A stretch of DNA of 64,000 nt, taken from the NCBI GenBank assembly GCA_963932465.1, contig OZ010788.1, positions 196,790,559 to 196,854,558 of the forward strand, given 5' to 3'. Below the pieces are notes generated by a model that saw nothing but the letters and a program-made list of their open reading frames with translations, searched no databases and was not told where the DNA came from. Shown piece after piece: positions 33,879 through 46,205 of the stretch. Numbering within the stretch: position 1 is the first letter of the stretch; every line of letters begins with the position of its first letter. A program made the position numbers and the translations under genes. The stretch is from Maratus speciosus (taxonomy: Eukaryota; Arthropoda; Arachnida; Araneae; Salticidae).

Positions 33879-34829
33879 TGTTCAATATAAGAGAATTCTT
33901 TTCATTTGTTTGAATTAATTGAAGAAGGCATGGAATTTAAATTTTGCTAATCTAAAAAATTTTTAAACCATCCTCTTCTTAAATAATAACTCAAAACATA
34001 CTTTTTTTAGCACAAAATTTACTTATAAAAATAGTCTTGTTTGTCAAAATGGAAGTATCTGTGCTAAATATTATGTAAAATTGCTTAAAATTTAACTTTT
34101 TAGCGTTAAACACTGAGATATAAAATTAGCGAACCAACAGAAATTGAAAAAAAATCATTTTTAAAGAAACATTCAAATCCTCACCTATTTATAGCTGCCA
34201 TTGTTGTAAAGCTAAAAAATTATTAAGACTTAGACTGTAAAATCATAAGTTTTGTGAATTCATAAAGTAAAATCTATCTTTTTGGAACATTCATCCCTGA
34301 AATATTAAATCCCATCTTTAAAATAAAAATTTCAAATTGGAAAATAACTGTATTAATAATTCTGTACATAGGCGTAGCGTGACCAGAAATTTTGGGGGGG
34401 CACGTAGGCCGTGAGAAGTGCGCCCTTAGCTAATTTCAAATTTTGCCCCCCCCCCCCCCAAAAAAAAAAATCCTTGTAATGGGTGTAATAAAATTGATAA
34501 AGTGCAGAAACATAAATAAATGCTATAATATTTATAATATGAATAAATTTTTCGCGTTTATTTTGGAACTTTTTCATTTTAATTTAGAAATTTAGAACAA
34601 CTAAATAACATAAGAGAAAATTGCACTTATTTGTTAGAGAGTTCATAATGTTTTGCGACAGGAAAAAAAAAAATGATCAAGAAAGAAAAAAGAAATTCCC
34701 CGGAAAATGATCGGCGGCCAAAAACTGAATAAATAACAAATAAAACCGTGGTTCGCAGCATAAATTTTGCGCCCGGGGCGACCGCTCCTTTAGCCCCTTC
34801 TTTGCACGGCTCTGAGGGGAGCACTAGAA

Positions 34830-35010
34830 GTCTGCACGGGCAGCAGTTTCCAGGCCGACGTGAAAATTATAAGTTCCACCCGAGATCGGCCCGTTTATAT
34901 TTTCACAGTTTACGGCCAAACCCGGTTCGTAAAAAAATCAGTGAAAACAAGCCCGGCCCATAAAAAATCAATTAAATCAGGCCTCGTCCAGCCCGACTCA
35001 ATTTCTCAAA
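34830..35010. repeat. GCCCGG-word repeat fragment
   Basis: GGCCG, GCCCGGCCC and CCCGGTTC words cluster on an AT-rich background, the same style as 10860-12270. Ends were not resolved. Confidence 0.35.
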
Positions 35011-35037
35011 CATTCCGATTTTATTAACATGCAATTG

Positions 35038-38000
35038 CAGAGCTGCCACTTGCTACTAAAATGCTACTAAAAGTGACTATTTTCAGCATCCGGCGGCTAT
35101 GGCGACTATTTTAGGCCGAAAACTGTTAAAAAGCGACTATTTCAAGAAAGCAGTAGGCGACTTTTTTTCGGATTTCAGCAACTATTTTTACTGAAAATAT
35201 TCCGTCTTTTTCTTTAAAGCGCCTGTAAAGTCATCTTCCCAAACGCGCTTTTCAACGGTTATTAGAGGAGGTTCGCGATTTTTTCCGCGACGAATTCCAA
35301 AATTCGGGATTTCCCAACCCCCCAAACCATTGACGAAATTACCTATTTATTTCCGAGATCTTTTATAGTTGAAGGAGATTTTGAGATTTTTTCCGCGATC
35401 TTTTGCCAAATTTTGCAGATTTTTCTACTACAGATTGACGAAATTGATTTTTTTTCCTCCACCACTTGTCCAAATTCGCGAAGTATATTTTCTGCGACCG
35501 ATTGATGGTAGTTACTATTTGTTTCAGAGATCCTTTGACGAAATTTCGGATTCTATTCCAGATAGTTTGTCAAAATTCGTGATTTTCTTTTCATGACCGA
35601 TTTATAAAATTCGTGATTTTTTGCGCGATTATTTGGTTAAATTCCCTTTTTTTTAATACCAAATTTGCATTGTTTTGTTCGCGACCATTTGACGAAATTT
35701 GCGATTTTTTTCTTGTGATCGTTAAACAAAATTCGCAATTTTTTGTCCATTTTTTTGTGACGAAATTTGCGATGATTTTTCCGTGACCGTATGACGAAAA
35801 TCGCCATTTGTTTCCACGACCTTAGGTAAAATTCAAGATATTTTTACAGTTGTTTGAGGAGATTCGCGATTTTTCTCCGCGACGAATTGCAAAATTTGCG
35901 ATTTTTCCCCCCAATCGATTGACGAAAATAGTTATTTCTTTTCGCCATCTTTTGCTACGATTGTTGAAGGAGATTTCACAATTTTCCCTATGACCTATTG
36001 CAAATTTCTCGATTTTTTTGGTGGCGATCATCTCGCGGTACTCACAATTTTTTTTTCCGTGATCTTTTGCCAAATTTCGCGTTTTGTTTCCGACGATCGC
36101 TTCACGGAACTCACGATTTTTTTCCCGCGATCCTTTGCCAAAATTCGCGAATCTTTCTGCGACAGATTGGCGAAATTTTATTTCCGCCATCACTTGTCGA
36201 AATTCACAATATATATTTTTTCCGTGATCGATTGATGATATTCGCACTTTGTTTCAGATATTATTTGACGAAATTCTCGATTCTTTTCCACGATAGTTTG
36301 TCGAAATTTGTGATTTTCTTTTAAAAACCGACTTACGAGATTCTCGATTTTTTGTGCAATCATTTGATTAAATTCACGATTATTTACGCGATTATTTGAC
36401 CAAATTCGTGTCTTTTCAAAGGTGATTCTCTTCTTAATTTTCCGAAAATTTAAGGCATCCGGTTCCGAAAATTTTAAAAATTCGGGCATATAAAATATCG
36501 CGACTTTCGGCAAATGGTCGCCGAAAACATCAATTTCGACAATCGTTCACAGAAAAAAATCGCCAATTTCTTCAAAGGATTGCAGAGAAAAGCGAATTTT
36601 GCCAACGAATCGCGAATTTCTTCAAGGGATCGCGAAAAAACGTGAATTTCTTCGAGGGATCGCAAAAAACGCAAACTTCGTCTAGGGATAGCGAAAAAAA
36701 CAAATTTCACTAAGGGATCGCAAATTTCATAAAAGGATCGCGAGAAAATGCTTATTTCGTCAAAGGATGGAGGAAAAAACGCATAATTGGCGCCGGGAGG
36801 CGATTTCCACCCCTTTCCCTCCTTCTGCTGTAACTTTTTAGAAAATTTGCTGTGAATTTCAGTTTTTTTCCCTTTTACTCAGAATCACACCTGCCGTCTT
36901 TTTGTCCGTGACCATTTGGCGAAATTTGCAATTTTTTTCTCTTCATCGTTTGACGAAATTCGTAATATTTTGTATATTCTTTTGACGAAATTTGCTAGGA
37001 TTCATCCGTGACCGAATAACGAAAATCGTTATTTGTTTCCACAACCTTTGGTAAAATTCAAGGTATTTTTCCACGGGCCTTGAAGGAGATTCGCGATTTT
37101 TTTCCCCGACGAATTACCAAAATTCGCATTTTTCCCGCCAATCGTTTCGTTGAATTCACGATTTTCTTTACATGATCCTTTGCCAAATTTCGTGATTTTT
37201 TCTACGACCGGTTGACGAAAATGATATTCGGTATTTGTTTCAGGGATTTTTGACGAAACTCGCGATTCTTTTAAACGATCTTTTCTTTTGGCTACTGACT
37301 GAGGAAGTTCTTGATTTTTTGCTCGATTTTTTGCGCGAATATTTGACCAAATTTGGGAGTGTAATTTTTTTTCTGTTCGTGACAGCTTGGCAAAATTTTC
37401 GTTTTTCTTTCCGTTATCTTTAGGCGAAATTTAAAAGTTTTTTTTGGAAAACTTCTTTTTTTCTAAGGCCAAATGTTGATATCTGCTATTTTTTTTTCGT
37501 TACCGAATGGCAAAATTCGCGACTGTTTGATGAATTGATTTTGTGGAATTCTCGAAGAAAAGAAAATCGTGGCTTTCACGAAATTAAAAAAAGTAAATCG
37601 TGTACGAATCATATGCCTATGCAAAAAATAAATTTGGAAGATTCCATCCAAACAAATATTTTTATTATGCAGAATTTTCCTTTTTTGAGTGGGGTTTGCG
37701 ATATCCCACACGTTATTTCTAACCCTGTCCCTCAAATAAAACTTTCTTCCTTCTCTCCAAGAAACTCTTGAAAGAAAGGCGATGGAAAGTAGTACCGGGG
37801 ATGACCTGCAAGAAATTTTTACTGCTATGTTTCCTGGTGTTGTACATAATTTTTATTGTGGAAGATACAAGTTACTTCGTAACTGAAACATTGGGCCTTA
37901 TTTTCTCGATAACTTTCTCATTTGATGAAATCACTCTATTCTTTATTCAGTGATTTGAGCAGAAGCATAAACTGTGAAATAAGATATGGACATTCATAAA

Positions 38001-38155
38001 GTCCTTTCAATGTTATGGATACATTTTTTCTTCCTTTTTTTAAACAACTATATGCGAGTATTTTGGCTACTATTTTCGAACAAATGCTACTATTTTTTTT
38101 CGTTGGAAGCTACTAAAGCTACTATTTTCAGTGTCATTCGGCAGTGGCAGCCCTA
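35038..38155. mobile_element. hAT-like element with CTACTATTTTC words, containing minisatellite block B
   Basis: CAGAGCTGCCACT (35038) and, reverse-complemented, TAGGGCTGCCACT (38155) match at 11 of 13. The hexamer CAATTG flanks both ends (35032-35037, 38156-38161). The word GCTACTATTTT and variants repeat inside both ends (35051-35190; 38044-38135). Most of the interior is the minisatellite. Confidence 0.6.
35265..37530. repeat. ~30-bp palindromic minisatellite, block B
   Basis: About 70 degenerate units with core TTTGACGAAATTCGCGATTTTT occur. Orientation is forward from 35265 to 36420, flips at 36480-36780, and returns forward after 36900. The flip follows a TTCCGAAAATTTAAGGCATCCGG junction, which recurs in block C. 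Confidence 0.75.
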
Positions 38156-38159
38156 CAAT

Positions 38160-41100
38160 TGAGATGCTTTTATGAAGTATAATAAAGGGGTTTTTTTCTA
38201 AAAAACTCCGATTTTTTTTTATAAAATAGCATCAAAGTTGGACTTTTGATTTCCAAATTCAAAGGCTGACAATTACAAGACGGATGCATTTAGTAATCTG
38301 CTTTAAATCAAGCTGCTTCGAATTAGGAAAAGCGTTAAGAAAAGGGGGAACGCTACTCGATTCTTAAGCACCTGAATGCTAACATCTGTAATTTTCAGGC
38401 AAATAGGAATAGAAATGAGTTTATGAAAGTGTCAAAAATAATCACATGTTTGAGTGGAGATTTTTGTTTTTTCTGAAAACGTTATTAATTTAATAAAACA
38501 AACAATTCTGTATGTTCTTACCTTCTATTCCATTTTCGTCCTTTTGAAGCCAGACTTGAATGAATTTAGAATATTGGCGTGCTTCGTGACATCACTTGTT
38601 ATTGAGTTTTTTATAAAAAAAATCCAGTTTTTTATCGCGTTTATTTTTACGTAGCTCATTCATTCCTGATCAGTTTAAAAAATAGTAATAACAACATTTA
38701 ACTACGAGCACATTCCCACAAATATCCAGATCAGACCAAGCCAAGTTTGTGTAGGAGTGTGGGGTGGAATTAGGAAGGTAGAGACCTCCTATTATCTCAC
38801 TTTGCACAAGAGGGAAACACAAGTTCAGAGGTCAAAGAAGTTTTTTGTGTGACCATGTTACTCACTGCAATTAAACTACTTGGGTGACTGGACTCCAGCT
38901 TTGCAGTTGGGGAAAATTTTCCTTCTGCCGATCAAATTACAGCTGCTGACCAAATATCAATGATTGACCAGCACCGTATTAATGGTTGAGAAGTAAAGCG
39001 TTTTTGTTTTTGGGGAAGAGAGAGTGGGTGAAATGCTACATGCTAAAAAGTTTTAAATTTGAATGCATCTTTTAAAAAAAAGCAATTGAAAATCACTGCC
39101 ATTTATCGTTTTTGTAAAAATCTCAATAAATCACAATCCTAAAATTTGTGAATATAAATTTCACATTAATTTATCTGAAAATCCCATGTATAATACACAA
39201 TCAAATATTCTTTTAAAACAGTGACAAATGAAGGTTTTTAATAATTTGCACAATAAGTAGAACCTTAATATCTCGTACGTTCAAGCTGAAACTAGTCTTT
39301 TTGCGCCAGGGAAAAACATGGATTTTGGCGACCACCCTTCCCTTCATCTCCTCACGCACAATAAATATTATCGACCTCAGGTACCCTATGCAAAATAAAT
39401 AAATAAAATTCATAAAAAATAAAAATCATTTAATAATTAAAATTAAAGCAAGAAATATGTAAACAACGCTCCCATAGGATTAACATTAACTTGAGCATTA
39501 ACAGCCTACGTGAAGAAACTGGAACGCTAATGCTAAATGTATGGGAGCGATCTTTTTAAATTTATTCGCTTGCATATTAATAGTTTTAAATGATTTTTTT
39601 TTCTTAGAAAAGCTGAGGTTAAATTCTAACCGGTTAGTATTTACTTGTTAGATTTTGGTTGCAGATTATTTTTATAAAGTTACCTTCACTTCCAGTGCCG
39701 GTTTCAAAACCTAAAAGTATGGCAACGCGAAAGATCAATCTAAACTATCCTAAGAAAAAAAAATAATTTTAAAATATTAAAATCCAAACGAGAAATTTCA
39801 AAAGAACGTTCCCATAGGTTTAACATTAGCTTGCTAGTTTCTTTGCATTTCACACACATATTTACATTTTTGTATGAATCGACAAACAAAATCTTCCTTT
39901 GGCGCCCCCTTCACTTTGTTCTGGCGCCTGGGGCACATGCCCCCTCTGCACCCCCCGCCCCCATAGTTTTGGCCCGGGCTATATTCTTTAAAAACATTAA
40001 AGAAGGGGTTACTATTCTATCTTGCACATATTTCAATCCTTAGTTTTTAATCGTAAACAGTTACTCGACCTCGCGACCTTTGAGACCGGGTCTGCATGTA
40101 AAAAAAAAAAGTAATTTTAGTAAAAGGCATGGGCGACATTTTTCAGTTGTCACCTACCTAGAAATGGCATAAGGGCGAGAAAGGTAAAAGCAGGGACGGC
40201 TGATGGCGCCCTGGGTGAGGGTTTTTTTTTTAAATCACAGGATGTGACCCAAGCTCGCCTCCTTTCTCTAAGACTGGATTTGGTTGGTTGCAAAAAACAA
40301 TTGCCCCAAAAGTAATGCAAAAAATAATGCACCAAGAGTAATGCAAAAAATAATTGCACCAAAAGGAACAGAGCGGCATTTTACAATTTCCGCCTAGGAT
40401 GGCAAAACGCCTAGAAATGGCAAAAAGAAGAGAAAAATCATTTTGGGGGATAAAGGCAGGGGCGCCTTTATTAGCCATGGCGCCCTATGAGAGATTTTTT
40501 ACTGCACCACTGCAAATGCTATACTCTTTTTTTTTCTTTTAATAGGTTTTACTAAAACATTTTACTTCGTACACTTTTTTCAGGGCCGTAACTAGCTATA
40601 TTTTCACCCCGGGAAAACATCGATTTTGGCGCCCCCCCCCCCTTCCTCTGTAAAGTAAATTTACAAAGAGAAATTTACGAAAGTTTCTAGTAGCGGACTT
40701 ATTTTAAAATTTTAAATGTGTAACAATGAAATACGTAATATTGAAATATATAACCAGCTTTGTCAAATATTTATTCATTAAAACCTGGGGAAAAAATCGA
40801 AAGGAAGCGTTAATAATTCCGCTTTATACATGTTTCCGTCTTAGGAGGTATAACTGTTGGTATTCTTTCTGTTGGAACCATGTAGTTTTTTTCATTTAAA
40901 ACACGATTCCATTATAGACGGATTTCATTTTTCGAAATTTTACTGTTGTTGTAGCATTACAAATTATTACAATTGGGGCACTTTAATGTCATAGTGATAT
41001 GAGTCACATTGTTTTAGGAGCTGAAAAAACCAGGATTTACTGTAGGTATAAAAATGAATTTCAGTATTGTAAAAATCTTCCTGTACTATCTACATCAGTT

Positions 41101-42150
41101 TTGTGGAATTATCACTTATACCACTCTTCTTATTTATAGATTGATATGTCTAGATACTTTCCTGAACTTAATGCTAATTTTCAAATTTATGTCTGACTCA
41201 AAACAACAACAACAAAATTATTAAGTTTTTACTTTATATTTTGTGAATTTTCGACCGCTTGGTTTTTATTGTCCCAGTCGGCCACCTGACCTCGCCTCCT
41301 CTAAGGCCAGATATAGTGATATACATGTAAAAAAGTAATTATAAGAAAAAGAATGGGGTTATTCATTTGCTGTCTTGTATATTGTACGCGAATCTTTTTA
41401 TCTATTTGACATTTTTAATGCACTGTACTAAGCTTTTCCTTTTGACTTTTTGGCTAGAAAAAATTTTTTACACAAATTTCACACGCACATATATATATAT
41501 TGTATAAAACGGCAAACCAAATTTTCATATGACGCCCCCTGCGCGAGGCGCCCAGACCACATGCGCTCTCTGCACCCCCCCCCCCTTAGTTTCAAACCCT
41601 GACTCCTTTCCCCCCCCCCCTTTCTTTTTATTGTACCGGACAATCATTTGATGTCGCCCATAGCAAGACGGGAAAAAAGCAAGCTCCAAAAAGAATAGAA
41701 CAGCCTTCATGGAATCTTTTAAACAGAAAAGTCACAATCAAGCAAAATCTTCATTTGGCGCCCTTTTCACCTTTCGTTCTGACGTCCGGGGAACATGACT
41801 CTGCCCCCTCCCCCCAGGAAATCGGTTATCGGTGAGGGACAGTTTTATACAGAAGAGAGGAGTAAAGACTGACCTACTGGCCTTGGAAAATGTTAGTGAT
41901 TATCCTATTTGCAGTCTTCTATTATAGATGAATCTTTTTATATATTTGTAAATTTTAATGCATTTGATTCAGTTTTCCTTTTGGATTTTCCGGCTGCGAG
42001 ACATTTGTATGCAAATTCGATATATATACATATACATATTTGTATGTAAAGACAAAAAAAAATCTTCATTTGGCGCCCCCTACGCTTTCTGTTCTGGCGC
42101 CCGGGGTACAGAAGATTGGGGGGGCACGTGCCCCCCCGACGCTACGCCTA
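38160..42150. other. Right part of the 7.8-kb element, no gene
   Basis: The sequence is non-coding, with G/C-run patches (39925-39965, 40634-40650, 41571-41620, 41803-41816) and repeated GGCGCC phrases. A CAGGGCCGTAACTAGC motif at 40580 looks like another hAT end. Short open frames show no domains. Confidence 0.5.
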
Positions 42151-42536
42151 TGATTCTGTAATAATTTCTATTTATTTATTTACTGATGGAAAATAATTGG
42201 TTTTGTTCATCTTCAAAACTCCTTCAAAATTTCCAATATTCCCCAAAATTCCGGGTTTATTTCCCAAAATTCCCGGGTTTATTCCCGCCCCTCAAAAACT
42301 GCGGGTTTTTTGCAACCATAGTTATAGCGCCTAGCCCTAGTGACATTTTTATGAGCTAAAATTTTGACGGGTACAGTTAAGTAAAATAGAATTTAACTGG
42401 AATGTAAACCAATACCGAATCTGGCATCATCGATAATAATTCGAAGGAAGGGTGTGGAAATTGTCCGGCTTTTAATAACGAGTTAAAAGTACTTGGTTTG
42501 TTTTACTATAGTATTTGGGGATTTTAATTAGTACTA

Positions 42537-42544
42537 TATATAAG
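42537..42544 (+). promoter_or_regulatory. Possible TATA box of the G-alpha-i gene
   Basis: TATATAAG lies about 200 bp upstream of the start codon, in host sequence between the nested transposon block (ending 42328) and the gene. No initiator was confidently placed, so this is a position-based suggestion. Confidence 0.3.
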
Positions 42545-42737
42545 GAATATCGAAAAAAGGATTAGAATTACTTTTATAACTCTGTGAAAGCGTACTGTGT
42601 GAGTGCTACGAAACTGTTCGTCACCGGTATTTCATTAATCATGGGTGATGATTACAAATTTTGATGATAGTGACGAATTGCAATTAATCTACAATTTAAC
42701 GATTTAGTTATAGCTTTTGTGTTTTCGCTATTAAATC

Positions 42738-42858
42738 ATGGGTTGTGCAGTGAGTTCAGCGGCTGACAAAGAAGCAGTCGAGAGGTCGAAAAAAATTGAT
42801 AAAGATCTTCGTGCTGATGGTGAACGTCAAGCTCGAGAAGTCAAATTACTTTTGCTGG
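42738..42858 (+). CDS. Galphai: G protein alpha-i subunit, exon 1
   Basis: The exon encodes the first 40 residues and the first base of the next codon of an inhibitory heterotrimeric G protein alpha subunit, which couples receptors to adenylyl cyclase inhibition and also acts in spindle orientation in insects. It opens [18 protein letters not shown]: Gly2 for N-myristoylation, Cys3 for palmitoylation, then the N-terminal helix that binds beta-gamma. It ends with KLLLLG, the beta1 strand just before the P-loop. The donor G/GTAAGT at 42859 interrupts the Gly codon after its first base, the same phase and place as intron 1 of animal G-alpha-i/o genes. MGCAVS and ERSK resemble insect G-alpha-i more than G-alpha-o. 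The P-loop exon (AGESGKST) was not found downstream, so intron 1 exceeds 21 kb. Annotation of the gene is therefore partial. Confidence 0.93.
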
Positions 42859-43490
42859 GTAAGTTTCATTTAAGGTTTTGTTTATTATTTGTCCGTTTCG
42901 CCTCCTTTTGAAGTTTTTTTTTTTTTTTTTTTTTTTAAATTTTAAAGGACATTAGTATACTGTCTGCTTGTGTACTTTTTCCACGGATTGTTTACATTTT
43001 ACTATTAACATAAATATTTTATTATAATTTTGCTATAACAACAATGCTGCTTTACTCTATTTCTAGATAGCTGTAAAGTAGCATTAGGCCATTTAAATAT
43101 CTTAGAAATTATAATTATGACGTAATAGAAGCATATATTTTATTTAGGATAAAATGATAAAATGAAACGAATTGGATAATTTACATGTTTTTGATTTTGC
43201 TGTCATGGCATTAATTTTAATGTAAATAAAGCTAAATCATTGTTGACTGACTTATTTTCTATAGGAGTAAAGGCATATTTTATAATTTTCATTAAGGTAC
43301 GATTCCCTCCCCCCACTAAAATATCATGTAGCTGCTTGCATGCATGTAATAATAATAATAATGTTTGCACATATCTATTGTTTATTAAATAGTAATGGTA
43401 TAAACAGGGACTGATTTATAAATTTTGGGGCCCTGGGCACAGATGCTCTTTGTACCGATGTTCACAGTGGCCTTGAGTTAAAATATATAG
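42859..43490 (+). other. Galphai: Start of G-alpha-i intron 1, no further exon seen
   Basis: After the donor the sequence is AT-rich with a T run at 42916-42936 and an (AAT)n run at 43349-43361. A CAGGGACTG plus GGGGCCCTGGGC patch at 43407-43440 resembles a hAT end. Promoter-proximal introns of such genes are often long; the rest of the window is this intron filled with repeats. Confidence 0.6.
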
Positions 43491-44330
43491 GGTAGATGTG
43501 CCAGTAATGGACACCCTTAAGGAATTTCTTTAAAAATTTTTTTTTTATTAATAGTTATTATATTCTAGTTTTTGCAATATTAACCTGTCAACAATATTTA
43601 GGGGAGAAGGGGGCTAGTGTGGACAATTTTTATAAATTTCGCAAAAAAGTGTACTAAATACACACTTCAAGTATTTTTTTTACAAGAATTTACTATTTTA
43701 TCTTTGATTTGGTTGATATATTAAATTATTTGGCAATACAGTTATTTATTAATATATTTTTAAAAAAAAGTTATTTTTGTCCACACTAGCCCCATGTGGT
43801 GGAGCTAGTGTGGACAAACCAGAATACTGATTTAGACAATGTAATACAACTCTTATAAGTGTTTGCAAAACTAGCATAAAATAAATTTGAACCTAAACAA
43901 CATAGTAAATATATTAATCGTAATAAAATATAACTTAATTAATGTTATACATAATATTTTTTTGTTATTACTGAGGACTGCAGTTGGGTATATTATGAAT
44001 CTATTTCAAAGACAAAATTAAATACATTACAAAAGTACAAAACACTGGTCAAAATAAAAAGGTATGGATGTATTTACCCATCTTAAAATCTTAAGTTTGT
44101 TTACAAGGTTAAAGTATTTGTCAAAGCAACTAAATGTTTTTCATTAGTGTTTACACAGCCAGGAAACTCCATAATAAGCATGATGGCTTCTTGAATAATG
44201 TCTGGCTGTGAGAGTTTTCCAATGATGTTTATTTGTGAAACATCATTTTTAATATAAATAAAGTGGTTTTTCTTAGAGCTAATACACTTGAGGCACTGTT
44301 TCATACTCGACAATGATTCATACATGAAAT
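43490..44330. mobile_element. Transposon remnant with CTAGTGTGGACA words
   Basis: GGGGCTAGTGTGGACAA-type words occur at 43609, 43781 (inverted) and 43803, and a related GTGCCAGTAATGGACACCC word at 43498. A minus-strand coding fragment (44101-44325) follows. Word repeats plus coding remnant suggest one DNA transposon family. Ends and TSD were not resolved. Confidence 0.45.
44101..44325 (-). pseudogene. Transposase-associated C-terminal fragment
   Basis: This 74-residue minus-strand frame is not low-complexity. Its middle (KNHFIYIKNDVSQINIIGKL then SQPDII) has the same layout as the C-terminal tail at 45608-45820: a hydrophobic strand, an aspartate, a second strand, then a Leu-Pro/Ser-Gln-Pro turn. 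I recall this layout at the C-terminus of DDE_1 (pogo/Tigger-like) transposon proteins of arthropods, but that link is from memory and unverified. No upstream catalytic domain is visible, so it is a fragment. Confidence 0.45.
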
Positions 44331-44347
44331 ATCAATTTTATATGGAT

Positions 44348-44830
44348 CAGCGGTAGAATTGATAAAAAAAAGTCATTGGTCCCAAGGACCAGTAAGCATG
44401 AGAATTTACTGGTCCGCAGTCATCATCACTGGCCCGCTACATAAAATTCTATTAAGTCCCTTTAACCCTTGAGTGACCTTCCCCCCATCCCACCCCTCTT
44501 AGAATATAAACCAAACCATAGTAAAATGTAAAATTATAATTTACTAAAAATTAAATAAACAGTATACATAACGAAAAACTATAAAATTGTTAATTAGATA
44601 TTTTATTTATCTGATTATTTCAAATGACTGAGATTTAATGCAATTTTTTAAAATTATTGTGTGATTTGTGTTTGGCTGTGGTTTTCTAGGGGACGGGTAA
44701 ATTAAGTTCACCTGTGAGAAAGGGGGGAAAAAGTTACTGGTCCTGCAGACCACTAAATTTTTCAAATTAGTGGTCCGATTGCACTTTTGGTGGTCTCGGA
44801 CCAGCGGACCACCAACGATTTCGAACGCTG
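44348..44830. mobile_element. hAT-like element with TGGTCC/GGACCA words, 483 bp
   Basis: It starts CAGCGG (44348) and ends CGCTG (44830), with TGGAT on both outer flanks (44343-44347, 44831-44835). The word TGGTCC and its complement GGACCA occur about ten times, clustered within 80 bp of the left end and 130 bp of the right end. The full TSD is not exact, so the ends are tentative. Confidence 0.5.
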
Positions 44831-45199
44831 TGGATATTCAAAAAATCTCAAAGAAAATTTTTTTTTCTCAAGTTTTTCAAAAAACACCTCTTTAATTTTT
44901 TTATTGAGAAAAGATTGACTATTAAAGAGCTCATAAAAAAATATTTAGCAAAATAAAATGGGTGGCACATCTAAAAATATTTTTGTGAAATTCATATATG
45001 AAATGTCATTCTATATGGGTATGGGTCATTTTCAAAAAGTTTGCCAAAACAGCATTTAAAAAAATTAAAATTCAAAATTGTTTAAAATTAATTATTTTTA
45101 AGCCTGTGTATTAACAATAAATTTAATCTTTTAGAATATAATAATATTCAAGCTTAATTTTTTGTGTCATTAAAGATATTTAACTTTGAAAATGAATCT

Positions 45200-46205
45200 C
45201 TGTGCTCCAATGTCATGAGTGTTACTACCGGACAAAATGATTGAATTTCTTAGTTAAGTAAAAATGATTATTTCTATAAAATGAAAATTTTCAATTACAT
45301 AGTCCTTTAACAAGGATACATACAAAATGAGCTAAATACAATTAATTTTTTTTTTTAAAATTACTGTGTACATTGTCATGAGCGTTACTTTTTGTTTTTT
45401 TTCTCCACTGAACATTGTTGTAATGAAATAAAAAAAAAAGTAAATTTAGAGGATATTTTTGCTGTTGAAATATGTTATTTGAAGTATTCTCTTAATTCCT
45501 ATAAAAGTTATGATAAAAAATATTTTTAAATGGTAAAAATTTAAAACATTTCATGAAGTAACACTCATGACAAATGGTAACACTCTTGATAAAAAGCATT
45601 GTGTTTTTTAATACACATGTATTGGAAATGGAAAATGATAATAGATTCTATTGCCTTTCATAACAATTTGTGGACTAGGTAAAGTTATATAAACATGATT
45701 ATATTCCACATATGAGATATCCTGTTTCATTAGCCCAAACATTTGGCCCTTTTTATCAGTTACCCTGAAAAACACAACTTTCAACTCTCCAACATATCGA
45801 TAAGATGTTTTGTTTCTATTAAACTAACACATAAGTACCTGGTTAAAGATTATTTACACTTCCATGTTCAGACCCACTAAATTCTGAACTATTCTCAATA
45901 TCAAAAGAAGAAATCAAAGAATCATTGTGAGATTCACTGCTATAAATAGGTCTTTTTTTCTTTTTAGATCTTGAATGTTTTAACCTCTTTAATAAGTGAG
46001 ATTTTTCTTATTGTTTCAAAGCATTTACAAAATTTTCCTTCTGCCCATTTGTTTTCTTCACCAAAGCAGGAAAAATTTCGATAAGACTTCCTCATGTTTC
46101 ACTGTTATAATTTGATGGATAGAATGAGTGTATGGAACAGTTTGAAGACTAGATGATATTTGTTGTAAATAATGAACAATTTTTTCCTCTGGTATGAAAA
46201 GAATC
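45200..46205. mobile_element. Transposon remnant with AACACTCATGAC words
   Basis: GTCATGAGTGTTAC or its complement occurs at 45213, 45375, 45560 and 45578, with likely distal partners at 50972 and 51166. The minus-strand coding remnants at 45608-46205 lie inside. The distal words imply an original element later separated by the insertions at 46206-50850. Confidence 0.5.
45608..46205 (-). pseudogene. Decayed transposase-like gene, C-terminal half
   Basis: Read on the minus strand from about 46205, a coding-like stretch (GILFIPEEKIVHYLQQ) runs to a stop near 46070, resumes in another frame (VKKTNGQKENFVNALK), passes a Lys-rich segment (RSKKKKRP) and an acidic Ser-rich segment, and stops at 45843. 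A last piece in another frame starts YRYVGELKVVF near 45802 and ends at 45608 with a strand-rich tail containing GQMFGLMKQD and TLPSPQIV. The order (end of catalytic domain, nuclear-signal-like basic patch, acidic linker, C-terminal tail) fits pogo/Tigger-type transposases, by inference. At least three frame breaks make it non-functional. Confidence 0.5.

Larger units (their letters stand above)
34367..42152. mobile_element. hAT element with CATAGGCGTAGC ends, 7.8 kb, non-autonomous composite
   Basis: Perfect 12-bp inverted ends CATAGGCGTAGC (34367) and GCTACGCCTATG (ending 42152) are flanked by a perfect 8-bp TSD ATTCTGTA (34359-34366, 42153-42160). Both ends continue inward with GGGGGGGCACGT-type runs. 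The right 2.3 kb holds several copies of a TGGCGCCCCCT...GGCGCCCGGGG phrase (39900, 41530, 41757, 42072), suggesting subterminal repeats. It splits the 25035 element. No transposase is visible. Confidence 0.88.
25035..42320 (+). mobile_element. hAT-like element expanded to 17.3 kb by nested insertions
   Basis: An 8-bp perfect TSD, GTTATAGC (25027-25034 and 42321-42328), encloses ends TAGAGTTGCAAA and, reverse-complemented, TATGGTTGCAAA. The left 320 bp (25035-25356), a middle piece (about 34180-34358) and the right 160 bp (42161-42320) align in order with the complete 736-bp copy at 23449-24184. Everything between these three pieces is later insertion. The right end lies 409 bp upstream of the G-alpha-i start codon. 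Confidence 0.85.
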
